From Christiangramia gaetbulicola (GTDB lineage: Bacteria > Bacteroidota > Bacteroidia > Flavobacteriales > Flavobacteriaceae): 64,000 nucleotides of DNA. The notes beneath the pieces are model-generated. The model did not search any database. It was not told where the DNA came from and saw only the letters and a program-made list of their open reading frames with translations. The stretch spans positions 1,054,001 through 1,118,000 of the forward strand of contig NZ_QBKQ01000001.1 in assembly GCF_003054225.1 (NCBI RefSeq), written 5' to 3'. How positions within the stretch are numbered: position 1 is the first letter of the stretch; the number at the start of each line of letters is the position of its first letter. A program made the translations under genes and the position numbers. This document shows, in pieces, positions 7,597-16,203 of the stretch.

Positions 7597-10545
7597 CTAT
7601 TGGATGGCGTCATATAGAGCCTGCTGAATTTGAGTTCGGGTGTTTAATTTATACAACCGGGTATTTTCTCTTGTGGGCTGAACCCTGTTGGAAAGAAAGA
7701 CATACAGAAGATCTTCTTGAGGATCCATCCAGACCATGGTACCGGTAAAACCGGTATGGCCAAAACTATCTGCGCTGGCATTTTTAGCCGTGTTACTATC
7801 TTCTCCTTTGTATTCCAGGTAAGGTTTATCAAAAGCCAGGCCTCGGTGATTATCATTTTCAGGGAACTGGGTTTTGGTGAATTCCTTTAAGGTGGAGTCA
7901 TCTATATAGCGCACTCCGCCATATTCTCCCATATTCAAATACATCTGCATTAATTTGGCGAGATCATTGGCATTGGCAAATAAGCCGGCATTAGCAGAAA
8001 CACCGCCCATCATAATTGCTCCCTCATCATGCACATTCCCGTGGATCACTTCATGCCTGAAGTTAAAATCACTTTCTGTAGGCACGATCCTGTCCAAATC
8101 GAACTTTTCTGAAGGATTATAAGTAACCGTGGTTGACCCTAGCTTGTCATAAAAGTTCTCATTGATATATTCTACAAAATCTTCCCCGGTGATTCGCTCC
8201 ACGATGCCAGGTAATAAATAGAACAATAAACCGGAATACTTATATTTCGCTTCCTCTTCCAGCGGCGATTTTTTGATGGCTTTATAGATCTTATCCTTAT
8301 AATTCCTGTGCAGCCAGAGTTCGTCGCTCACCTTTACCGGATACCTGGCCGAAGAATCTTTTTTAAATGTGTTCCACTTATAACTGCCATTATTCCTCAG
8401 GGTAGTTTTCCAATACGGGATCCAGGGTTTGAAACGGGCCTGGTGAGCCAGGATCTGCCTGAAGGGAACATCGGCCTTGTTCGAATTTCTGAAATAGGGC
8501 AGGTAATCGTCTATTCCTGCTTCAAGATCGAAATTTCCCTTATCGTATAATTTCATAAGAGCCGGTAAAGCGGTGGAGATCTTACTTACCGAAGCCAGGT
8601 CATAGAGATCTGTCTTTTCAACTGCAATGGTATCGCTGTATTTATGTAGTCCGTAAGCTTTATAAAAGACCACTTTTTGATCTCTGGCAACTAAAACAAC
8701 ACCTCCCGGAGTCGCTTTGGCTTCTATGGCCTGATGCATAAGCGAATCTATCGCGGTGCCCAGTTTTTTAGAGTCCATTCCCGCATCTTCAGGCACCGTA
8801 TATTTAAATCTAAGATTAGTCTTCAGGTCTAAACCATCACCTGCCTTGAATTTTTCGCCAACACTTACGGGTAATTTCCCGGAAGCTCCAATTCCTCCAA
8901 AAATAAGCTGAGCGCTAAGTTCTTGGGTAATTTCTGAATCCTGGTAAGCCACCACAAGCGCATCTGATTTTTCTATATCCTGAAGTTTATTTATGACATA
9001 AGGATTTTTAAACAGGCTGATGACTGTGTTATTTTTTTGAGCATATTCGGAAATGAAATTTTCGATCTCTTTAGAAAGTTTGATCTCGTTCCTGGGCCTG
9101 ATGCTGAAATCATGCATACCGATGATCACCAGGTTATACTCCTCTAACTTCTTCTTTAGATCTGTGATATATGAAGCCTTAGCTCCACGTCCCAACTGGA
9201 AGTTATGCACATCGGCATAAAGCTTCAAAGTCTTTTGAAATTTGGTTGGTTTAGAAGCACCAATAGAAACCGAAGCTATTTTTAAAGTATCCAGTTTCTG
9301 TAATGGTAGTATGGAATTATCATTCTTTAAAAGGGTAAGAGAGGCTTCAGCCAGCTTTCGGTTTAGCCAGATCGCTTCAGGATTATTTACATCCTTCACC
9401 ACATTCTTTACCGGTATAGGCTCATAATTATCCAGCCCAACCCATTGTTTTACCGCCAGGATCTTACGGCAACGACTATCGATCTCAGCTTGAGTAATCA
9501 AACCTTCATTTATGGCATTTCTTATCTCAGCGATGGCTTTTGGAATATCTTCTGAAAACTCCAAAAGATCGTTCCCGGCCAGAATTGCTTTTTTATCAAC
9601 TTCTCCAGGCTCATTTCCCTCGGCAACGCCTTTCATGTTCATGGCATCGGTCACGATAAGACCTTTAAAACCCAGTCTTTCTTTCAGAATTCCTGAAATA
9701 ATTGGTTTGGAAAGGGTTGAAGGAGCCCCGGTAGAATCCAGGGCAGGTATGTCCAGATGGGCGACCATAACCCCGCCAATCCCCGCATTGATCAATTCCT
9801 TAAAGGGATACATTTCCAGGTCATCAAGTCTTTCAAAAGGATGGTTTATCTGCGGTAAGGCATAATGGGAATCGGTGTCTGTATCACCATGACCTGGAAA
9901 ATGCTTTGCCGTAGCCAAAAGGCTCTGGCTCTGCATTCCTTGCATATAAGCAATGCCTTTTTTGGTTACATTCAGCTTGTCCTCCCCAAAAGACCTGTAA
10001 TTAATCACCGGGTTCAATGAGTTATTATTAACGTCTACCACCGGACCAAAATTAATATGCAAGCCGGTTCTTTGTAACTGCCGTGCAATCTCTACTCCCA
10101 TATCATAGATAAGCTCTTCCCCCTGGATAGCTCCCAGGGCCATCTGGTAAGGAAAACTTATGGTATTATCCAGTCTCATTCCCAGACCCCATTCAGCATC
10201 TATTGCTCCAATAAGTGGTACTTCGGCTGCTTGCTGGTAGTCGTTCATAAGCTCCAGCTGGGTTTTTGGATCACCTTGCATAAAGATAAGTCCGCCGATC
10301 TTGTACTCTTTGATATGCTTTAAAATCTCTTTTTTATGATCTGGTCCCTTATTAGAAAAAGCCGGGATCATGAACAATTGTGCGATCCTTTCATCTGGAG
10401 ATAATTTCGCCATTACTGAATCTACCCATTTGCTATTCTCGTATTTCAGAAATTCGGGGCTTTTAGCTACTGATTCCTGTGCCTTTAGGGAAGTACTTAA
10501 AATTAATACGGCAGCTAATAACAGAAGGATTTTATTTGATCGCAT
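7597..10545 (-). CDS. GH3 beta-N-acetylglucosaminidase (NagZ-like) fused to a serine beta-lactamase-like domain
   Basis: Exported two-enzyme fusion of 982 residues. After a signal peptide (about 1-22), residues 40-380 form a GH3 barrel. It has the NagZ-type KHFPGHGDTDTDSH loop (214-227), whose Asp-His pair is the acid/base of this subgroup, and nucleophile Asp300 in IVTDAMNMKG. Residues 390-570 look like the GH3 alpha/beta domain. Residues 590-980 are a class C beta-lactamase/esterase-like domain with SVSK (Ser652, Lys655), a YSG equivalent of YxN, and HTG in place of KTG. NagZ-type GH3 enzymes remove GlcNAc from muropeptides; the second domain may act on peptide or ester bonds. It lies 15 bases downstream of nagX, so they are probably one operon. 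Confidence 0.9.
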   Translation of the reverse strand: MRSNKILLLLAAVLILSTSLKAQESVAKSPEFLKYENSKWVDSVMAKLSPDERIAQLFMIPAFSNKGPDHKKEILKHIKEYKIGGLIFMQGDPKTQLELMNDYQQAAEVPLIGAIDAEWGLGMRLDNTISFPYQMALGAIQGEELIYDMGVEIARQLQRTGLHINFGPVVDVNNNSLNPVINYRSFGEDKLNVTKKGIAYMQGMQSQSLLATAKHFPGHGDTDTDSHYALPQINHPFERLDDLEMYPFKELINAGIGGVMVAHLDIPALDSTGAPSTLSKPIISGILKERLGFKGLIVTDAMNMKGVAEGNEPGEVDKKAILAGNDLLEFSEDIPKAIAEIRNAINEGLITQAEIDSRCRKILAVKQWVGLDNYEPIPVKNVVKDVNNPEAIWLNRKLAEASLTLLKNDNSILPLQKLDTLKIASVSIGASKPTKFQKTLKLYADVHNFQLGRGAKASYITDLKKKLEEYNLVIIGMHDFSIRPRNEIKLSKEIENFISEYAQKNNTVISLFKNPYVINKLQDIEKSDALVVAYQDSEITQELSAQLIFGGIGASGKLPVSVGEKFKAGDGLDLKTNLRFKYTVPEDAGMDSKKLGTAIDSLMHQAIEAKATPGGVVLVARDQKVVFYKAYGLHKYSDTIAVEKTDLYDLASVSKISTALPALMKLYDKGNFDLEAGIDDYLPYFRNSNKADVPFRQILAHQARFKPWIPYWKTTLRNNGSYKWNTFKKDSSARYPVKVSDELWLHRNYKDKIYKAIKKSPLEEEAKYKYSGLLFYLLPGIVERITGEDFVEYINENFYDKLGSTTVTYNPSEKFDLDRIVPTESDFNFRHEVIHGNVHDEGAIMMGGVSANAGLFANANDLAKLMQMYLNMGEYGGVRYIDDSTLKEFTKTQFPENDNHRGLAFDKPYLEYKGEDSNTAKNASADSFGHTGFTGTMVWMDPQEDLLYVFLSNRVQPTRENTRLYKLNTRTQIQQALYDAIQ

Positions 10546-10560
10546 TTCGACTTAACTCTT

Positions 10561-11709
10561 TTAAACTTTTATATAAATATTCTTTCTATCCAGGATATAA
10601 CCAATTAACCACATGAGGAGCATATAGCTAAGAGCAAAAACCAGGGAAGCATTATAATCATTCAACCAGCTTAAATAAAAATTATTGTAGAGCCAGGATT
10701 TCATGGACTGGCCTTCAATGAAAATAATAAACATCAGTTGTATCACGACCCCAGACATAATAAAGACAAACAATGGGTTTTTACCGAAGGCTTCAAAAAA
10801 GTAGGTCCATTTCTTAAAGCCGAAAACTTCAATAATAAGTATAAGAACACCTAAAATAATAAGATCCCAACCGGTGCTGTAAAGTACGAAGGTACTGGTC
10901 CAGATGGCTTTATTTATTGGGAAATATTGTGCCCAGAATAAAGCGATACCTAATAGAACTAATCCCGCGATGGCTAATTTTAAAACTGTTGATCCATTAT
11001 TCCCATTTTTCTGAATGAATTTTCCAGCGACATAACCTGCCAGAACATTCACGATTGCCGGGATCGTACTCAACAAACCTTCAGGATCGAAAGCTATCCC
11101 GAAGCCGCGATAGAGATTTTCCGGAGAAAAAACAAGGAGATCAAGTTTTAAGGCGGCATTGTAATCCAGGCTATATGGATCTGGATGCGTTCCAAAATAC
11201 CACATAATAAACCAATAGAATAATAAAAGGATAGAGCTAAAAATAAGCACCTGTTTCAACTTAAGATAATGCAGAATGAGTGAACCAAATAGATAGCATA
11301 AAGCAATTCGTTGTAAAACTCCCATGATCCTGATCTTACTGAAATCCTTTAAAAAGAACTCCCCCCCTTCTCTGAAAACGAAAGGGAACGCGTTAAGCAA
11401 TAAACCTATTATAAATATAAGGACGCTCCTTTTAAATATCTTCTTAAGAAAAACTTGCTCAGATTGCTGCTCATATTTACGCAGGCTAAAGCTGGCGGCG
11501 TTACCAATCACGAATAGAAAAGTGGGAAACACCAGGTCTGTTATGGTAAAGCCATGCCAGGCGGCATGTTTGAATGGCGCATAGATGGTAGACCAGCTTC
11601 CGGGAGTATTCACCAAGATCATAAGCGCTATGGTTAGACCTCTCAGTACATCCAGCGCAAAATATCTTTGTTTATGAACTGATGTTGCTTTGTGCGTAGA
11701 TTCTTTCAT
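10561..11709 (-). CDS. nagX: NagX-like membrane protein (DUF5009, heparan-glucosaminide N-acetyltransferase-like)
   Basis: Integral inner-membrane protein of 382 residues with about ten hydrophobic segments. The N-terminal motif RYFALDVLRGLTIALMILVNTPGSW (about residues 16-40) and the following HAAWHGFTITDLVFPTFLFVIG are the signature of the COG4299/NagX family. That family is related to lysosomal heparan-alpha-glucosaminide N-acetyltransferase and recurs in bacterial GlcNAc and chitin regulons. The proposed role is acyl transfer to amino sugars across the membrane, not proven. It is transcribed divergently from the ROK regulator across a 217-base AT-rich gap with TTAATTAA dyads and is followed closely by the GH3 fusion gene, which fits control by that regulator. 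Confidence 0.87.
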   Translation of the reverse strand: MKESTHKATSVHKQRYFALDVLRGLTIALMILVNTPGSWSTIYAPFKHAAWHGFTITDLVFPTFLFVIGNAASFSLRKYEQQSEQVFLKKIFKRSVLIFIIGLLLNAFPFVFREGGEFFLKDFSKIRIMGVLQRIALCYLFGSLILHYLKLKQVLIFSSILLLFYWFIMWYFGTHPDPYSLDYNAALKLDLLVFSPENLYRGFGIAFDPEGLLSTIPAIVNVLAGYVAGKFIQKNGNNGSTVLKLAIAGLVLLGIALFWAQYFPINKAIWTSTFVLYSTGWDLIILGVLILIIEVFGFKKWTYFFEAFGKNPLFVFIMSGVVIQLMFIIFIEGQSMKSWLYNNFYLSWLNDYNASLVFALSYMLLMWLIGYILDRKNIYIKV

Positions 11710-11788
11710 TTTTGAATTTTCTGATCAATTTCATGGTTCACTTCCGATATAATTCCCATAGAACTAAACATAAAAGTATAATTTTTTA

Positions 11789-11810
11789 TTAATTAATAAA
11801 TCTTAATTAA
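11789..11810. promoter_or_regulatory. TTAATTAA dyad, candidate ROK-regulator operator
   Basis: Two copies of the palindrome TTAATTAA (11789-11796 and 11803-11810) lie 14 bases apart in the gap between nagX and the divergent ROK regulator. A-tracts and T-tracts flank them. NagC-type ROK regulators bind AT-rich palindromes of about this span, so this is a plausible operator. The whole gap is AT-rich, so chance is a real alternative. Confidence 0.3.
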
Positions 11811-11926
11811 AATTTTTGTTTAATTGTTTCCAATTAGGGATTTTTTTTATAATTTTAATTTCGGCTTTAGGAAACTTAAATAATTAGCTTATTTTGAGCT
11901 GTTTTTAAAAATTCTCAAATCAATAT

Positions 11927-13198
11927 ATGACTAAAAATTTACAGGATTTCCTTATCACTAAAGAGGCTCTGACCGACATTAGTAATATCGAAAGAAAAAA
12001 GTTTCTACAGAAGATCAAGATCATCAAATATCTCTTTTTGAATGGCAGTACTTCTAATGCTGAAATTTGCTCAAAATTTGACATAAGCCTTCCTACCTCT
12101 ATGGGCCTCATTAACCAACTAATGGAAAGCGGCATTGTAGTTAAAGCCGGACAGGGAAAGTCTGAAGGCGGTAGAAAGCCAGATCTTTACGGCCTTAAAG
12201 AACATTCGTTCTTTGTATTAAGTATACATATTAAGCGATTTAAGATCAAGATCGCTATTACAGATAACAACCATTCCATCATTGAGGAAGCCGAGATCAC
12301 TACCGAGATCTCTCCAAAATCTAACATCGTTGAGCTTTTACATGAAAAGGCAGAGGAGGTGATCAAAAATTCAGGGATAGATCCTGAAAAAATGCTAGGA
12401 GTGGGGATTAGCATGCCCGGACTTGTTTCAACCAAAGAAGGTAAGAACTTTACATATTACCTTACCGAGCAGGAGCCTGAATCGCTTCAGGATAAGTTCG
12501 AGAAGAAATTCAAGAAACCGGTAGTTATACTTAATGATACTAAAAGTGCCTGCCTGGCCGAATATAGATTTGGGATTGGTAAGAATAAGGAAAATGTCCT
12601 TGTGATTTCTATGGACTGGGGAATTGGCCTCGGCATCATCATGGGCGGTAAAATGCATACGGGACATTCAGGGTTTGCAGGCGAATTTGGCCATATTCCT
12701 ATGGTAGAAGATGGCCTATTATGCCACTGCGGAAAAAGAGGTTGCCTGGAAACAGAAGCATCTGGCCTGGCTTTGGTTAGAAAAGCAAAAGAAGGATTAA
12801 AACTGGGACAAACCTCGGTATTAAATGAGTTGAAAGGCGAAGATTTTGAAAAAATGGATCCTAGCGTCATTATACAGGCCGCTAATAAAGGAGACCAGTT
12901 TGCGATCAACTTGCTTTCAGAAATAGGAATAAGCCTGGGGAAAGGTATCGCCATTCTTATTCAGATCTTCAACCCAGAATTGATAATTCTTGAGAGCGAA
13001 ATTGCCAAAGCCAAACAATTTATTACCACCCCCATCCAGCAATCGACGAATACCTATTGCATGATGCAACTAAAGGAGAAGACACGCATAGAATTGTCTA
13101 ATCTTGGTCCTAACTCCTGTTTATTTGGAGGGACTATCGCGGTGATGGATGAGATTTTTAAAAACCAGGTTGCCATGCTAAAATCAGATCTCAATTAG
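11927..13198 (+). CDS. ROK-family transcriptional regulator (NagC-like)
   Basis: Predicted sugar-responsive DNA-binding protein of 423 residues. An N-terminal winged helix-turn-helix (about 25-85; NAEICSKFDISLPTSMGLINQL) is followed by a GGRKP basic wing and a full ROK domain. The ROK part keeps LNDTKSA (Asp204), GEFGHIPM (252-260) and the zinc motif CHCGKRGCLE (266-275). The kinase phosphate loop is altered to SMDWGIGLG, as usual in regulators rather than kinases. It is 28 bases before the NagB fusion gene and divergent from nagX, so autoregulation and control of the amino-sugar block are likely. The effector is probably a GlcNAc or MurNAc phosphate (inference). Confidence 0.9.
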   Translation: MTKNLQDFLITKEALTDISNIERKKFLQKIKIIKYLFLNGSTSNAEICSKFDISLPTSMGLINQLMESGIVVKAGQGKSEGGRKPDLYGLKEHSFFVLSIHIKRFKIKIAITDNNHSIIEEAEITTEISPKSNIVELLHEKAEEVIKNSGIDPEKMLGVGISMPGLVSTKEGKNFTYYLTEQEPESLQDKFEKKFKKPVVILNDTKSACLAEYRFGIGKNKENVLVISMDWGIGLGIIMGGKMHTGHSGFAGEFGHIPMVEDGLLCHCGKRGCLETEASGLALVRKAKEGLKLGQTSVLNELKGEDFEKMDPSVIIQAANKGDQFAINLLSEIGISLGKGIAILIQIFNPELIILESEIAKAKQFITTPIQQSTNTYCMMQLKEKTRIELSNLGPNSCLFGGTIAVMDEIFKNQVAMLKSDLN

Positions 13199-13226
13199 AA
13201 TGATAAAATAAAAACAGCATAAAATT

Positions 13227-15146
13227 ATGGCAAGATTAAACCTATTGGAAGAAACCCGATTTGAAAAATTAGCGGTTAGCGTTTTTCAGGATGAGCATAT
13301 TGCCTCTAAAAAGGTTGCCCGTAGAATCGCAGATATCATAACCTCGAAACAGGAAAAAGGCGAAAATGCGGTTTTGGGTTTAGCCACAGGGGCTACTCCG
13401 GTAGAGGTTTATTATGAACTTGCCAGGTTACATAAAGAAGAAGGTCTTAGCTTTAAAAATGTGATCACCTTTAACCTTGATGAATATTACCCCATGAATC
13501 CTGGAGCTAAACAGAGCTATGTAAGATTCATGGATGAGCAGCTCTTCAATCATATCGATATTCCGCGGGAAAATATCCATATCCCAGACGGAACACTTAA
13601 AAAAGAAGAGATCGCCAACTATTGCCTAGAATATGAAAAGAAGATCACCGAGGTTGGCGGACTAGACCTGCAGATTCTGGGTATTGGTAGAACGGGACAC
13701 ATTGGTTTTAACGAACCGGGTTCTGCACCAAATTCCGGAACCAGGCTGGTAACCCTGGATGACCTTACCCGTCGTGATGCATCGAGGGATTTTGGAGGGA
13801 AAGAGAATGTACCTACCAAAGCCATTACCATGGGAATTGGCACTATTTTCAAGGCTAAAGAGATCATCCTGATGGCCTGGAGCAAGAAAAAAGCTCCGAT
13901 TATCAGAAAAGCCGTTGAAGGAGAAATATCTTCTAATGTACCGGCGACCTTCCTGCAATTATCAGATAATGTAGAATTTATATTAGATGAAGATGCCGCT
14001 TCTGAACTTACCAGATTCGACACTCCCTGGCTGGTAAAGGATTGCAACTGGACCCCACAACTAATCAAAAAAGCGGTCATCTGGTTATCCAGGACAGTTA
14101 ACAAACCTATCCTGAAATTAACCGAGGAAGACTATAATGCCAATGGTATGGCTCAGCTGGCGACAGAGCAGGGACCAGCCTACGATATTAATATAGATGT
14201 ATTCAACCAGTTACAGCATAGTATAACTGGCTGGCCCGGTGGAAAACCGAATGCTGATGATTCTCAGCGACCAGAACGAAAAGAACCTTCACATAAAAGA
14301 TCCCTTATTTTTAGTCCGCATCCAGATGATGATGTCATCTCAATGGGAGGAACCTTCATCAGGCTCGTAGACCAGGGTCATGATGTTCATGTGGCCTATC
14401 AAACTTCAGGAAATACCGCGGTTTGGGATACAGATGTTCTCAGATATGTGGAATTCGCCATAGACTTCAACGAAAGTATCGGGGAAGACACCGAAAAGCT
14501 CAAGGTCATCTATGAAAAAATGAGGAAGTTCCTGCAAACCAAGGAACCAAATGATATAGACCTCGAGGAGATCCAGGAAGTGAAAGGATTTATTAGAAAG
14601 ACCGAAGCCATTGCAGGTGCGAGGTATGCCGGTTTAAAGGATGACCAGGTTCATTTTATGGCGCTGCCTTTTTATGAAACCGGGAAAAAAGTTAAAAACC
14701 CGGTAACCGAAAATGATGTAAAACTCACGATGGAATTGCTTCAGAAGATCAAACCTCATCAGGTCTTTGCTGCAGGTGATTTTGCCGATCCGCATGGAAC
14801 TCATATCGTGTGTTTCAGAATAATCCTGGAAGCATTACAGCGCCTGAAAAAGACTGAAGACTGGGTTAAGGATTGCTGGTTATGGTTATATCGCGGAGCC
14901 TGGGAAGAGTTCCAGGTACATGAGATCGAAATGGCCGTTCCTCTTTCACCTCAAGAAGTACAGCGTAAAAGACATGCTATCTTCCAGCATCAGTCCCAAA
15001 AAGACCGACCTGTTTTCCCTGGTGACGACGAGAGGGAATTCTGGGTTAGAGCTGAAGAACGCAATCGTGAAACAGCCGTGAATTATCACCAGTTGGGTCT
15101 GGCCAATTACGAAGCTATGGAAGCTTTTGTGCGCTGGAAATTTTAA
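13227..15146 (+). CDS. nagB: Glucosamine-6-phosphate deaminase fused to a PIG-L/LmbE deacetylase-like domain
   Basis: Bifunctional-looking cytoplasmic protein of 639 residues. Residues 1-280 form NagB, which converts glucosamine-6-phosphate to fructose-6-phosphate and ammonia, with the FNLDEYYPM loop (about 82-90) and active-site GIGRTGHIGFNEPG (152-165). Residues 355-600 form a LmbE/PIG-L domain with the metal motif PHPDDD (His365, Asp367, Asp368) and the distal DPHGTH (His523, His526), so it looks catalytically intact. LmbE domains usually remove acetyl groups from GlcNAc-type sugars. This architecture is known in Bacteroidota. The ROK regulator lies 28 bases before it and an amidase 18 bases after. 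No nagA is visible in the window. Confidence 0.93.
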   Translation: MARLNLLEETRFEKLAVSVFQDEHIASKKVARRIADIITSKQEKGENAVLGLATGATPVEVYYELARLHKEEGLSFKNVITFNLDEYYPMNPGAKQSYVRFMDEQLFNHIDIPRENIHIPDGTLKKEEIANYCLEYEKKITEVGGLDLQILGIGRTGHIGFNEPGSAPNSGTRLVTLDDLTRRDASRDFGGKENVPTKAITMGIGTIFKAKEIILMAWSKKKAPIIRKAVEGEISSNVPATFLQLSDNVEFILDEDAASELTRFDTPWLVKDCNWTPQLIKKAVIWLSRTVNKPILKLTEEDYNANGMAQLATEQGPAYDINIDVFNQLQHSITGWPGGKPNADDSQRPERKEPSHKRSLIFSPHPDDDVISMGGTFIRLVDQGHDVHVAYQTSGNTAVWDTDVLRYVEFAIDFNESIGEDTEKLKVIYEKMRKFLQTKEPNDIDLEEIQEVKGFIRKTEAIAGARYAGLKDDQVHFMALPFYETGKKVKNPVTENDVKLTMELLQKIKPHQVFAAGDFADPHGTHIVCFRIILEALQRLKKTEDWVKDCWLWLYRGAWEEFQVHEIEMAVPLSPQEVQRKRHAIFQHQSQKDRPVFPGDDEREFWVRAEERNRETAVNYHQLGLANYEAMEAFVRWKF

Positions 15147-15163
15147 AAGAACATAACCTGAAA

Positions 15164-16102
15164 ATGATGAATGAATTTGTGAGAGGTGTTTTTATAATTG
15201 CCGCCGGAATTCTTATTTCCTGTAGCTCCAACCCTTATAGAAAGACCAATAAGGTCTACAAAAAACAGGCGAAGGAATACTCCAAACAACTCAAAGAGTT
15301 TACTCCGGAAAAGGATGAAGAAACAGACACCCTGAACTATGGCAAATATGCTGTGGGAACTACCAATTTCAACCTTAGAAAGCCTAATTATGTGATCATT
15401 CACCATACCGCACAGGATTCGGTAAGGCAAACCTTAAATACATTCACTATACCCAGGGCGCAGGTAAGCGCGCATTACGTTATCTCTAAAGACGGCGAGA
15501 TTTACCATATGCTGAATGACTATTATCGTGCCTGGCATGGCGGAGTTGGCATGTGGGGTAGCAATACCGACCTTAATTCAAGTTCGATAGGTATCGAACT
15601 GGATAATAATGGCGCTGAAACTTTTAGCGAGCCACAAATTCAAAGTCTTATAGATGTATTAAAAGAACTGAAGAAAAAATATAATATCCCTGCGAGAAAC
15701 TTTATAGGCCATTCAGATATCGCTCCCAGCAGAAAAGTAGATCCGAATAAGAATTTTCCGTGGAAAAGGCTGGCCGAGGAAGGATACGGCTTATGGTATG
15801 ATGAAGAAGCGGTGGAGAGTCTAAAACTGGCAAACGAATTTTTCCAGGAATTTCCTGAAGGATTTGAACTGGAGCCTAATCATAATACACTTCCAATCCT
15901 TGATAAATACATATTCCCGCAGGTAGTGCCGGCAGGTTTTGATCATGCTATGGCTTTAAAAGTGATAGGTTATGATGTTTCAGATCTTGCTTCAGCAATT
16001 AAAGCCTTCAAACTTCATTTTATCCAGAAAGATTATGAGAATCCTATCCTGGATGAATATCAAATAAAGGTGCTTTATAATCTTTACCAAAAGTATTTAT
16101 AA
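15164..16102 (+). CDS. N-acetylmuramoyl-L-alanine amidase lipoprotein (Amidase_2, AmpD-like)
   Basis: Zinc amidase that cuts the bond between MurNAc and L-alanine of the stem peptide. The 312-residue protein has a lipoprotein signal (GILISCSS, Cys about 21), so it should be membrane-anchored outside the cytoplasm. The Amidase_2 domain spans about 70-210: VIIHHTAQDS gives the first zinc His, and AWHGG, the GIELDNNG strand, and GHSDIAPSRKVDPNKNFPW supply the remaining zinc His and catalytic residues. The C-terminal 80 residues look like a small peptidoglycan-binding-type helical region. It follows the NagB fusion by 18 bases in the regulator operon. Two adjacent ATG codons could serve as start. 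Confidence 0.92.
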   Translation: MMNEFVRGVFIIAAGILISCSSNPYRKTNKVYKKQAKEYSKQLKEFTPEKDEETDTLNYGKYAVGTTNFNLRKPNYVIIHHTAQDSVRQTLNTFTIPRAQVSAHYVISKDGEIYHMLNDYYRAWHGGVGMWGSNTDLNSSSIGIELDNNGAETFSEPQIQSLIDVLKELKKKYNIPARNFIGHSDIAPSRKVDPNKNFPWKRLAEEGYGLWYDEEAVESLKLANEFFQEFPEGFELEPNHNTLPILDKYIFPQVVPAGFDHAMALKVIGYDVSDLASAIKAFKLHFIQKDYENPILDEYQIKVLYNLYQKYL

Positions 16103-16155
16103 TACATCAGATCAATTCCGTGAATGTTATTCTCCCACTCAATATTTTAAGATAC

Positions 16156-16177
16156 TGACATGAATTCAGGATGACGA
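16156..16177. repeat. Short GTCATCCTGA-type repeat remnant
   Basis: GACATGAATTCAGGATGACGAG, read on the other strand, gives CTCGTCATCCTGAATTCATGTC. This resembles dispersed palindromic repeats found between flavobacterial genes. A shorter relative, TGTCATCCTG, occurs at 40920-40929. Only fragments are visible. Confidence 0.3.
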
Positions 16178-16203
16178 GATATTGATTCACAGATAAGAAC
16201 CAA

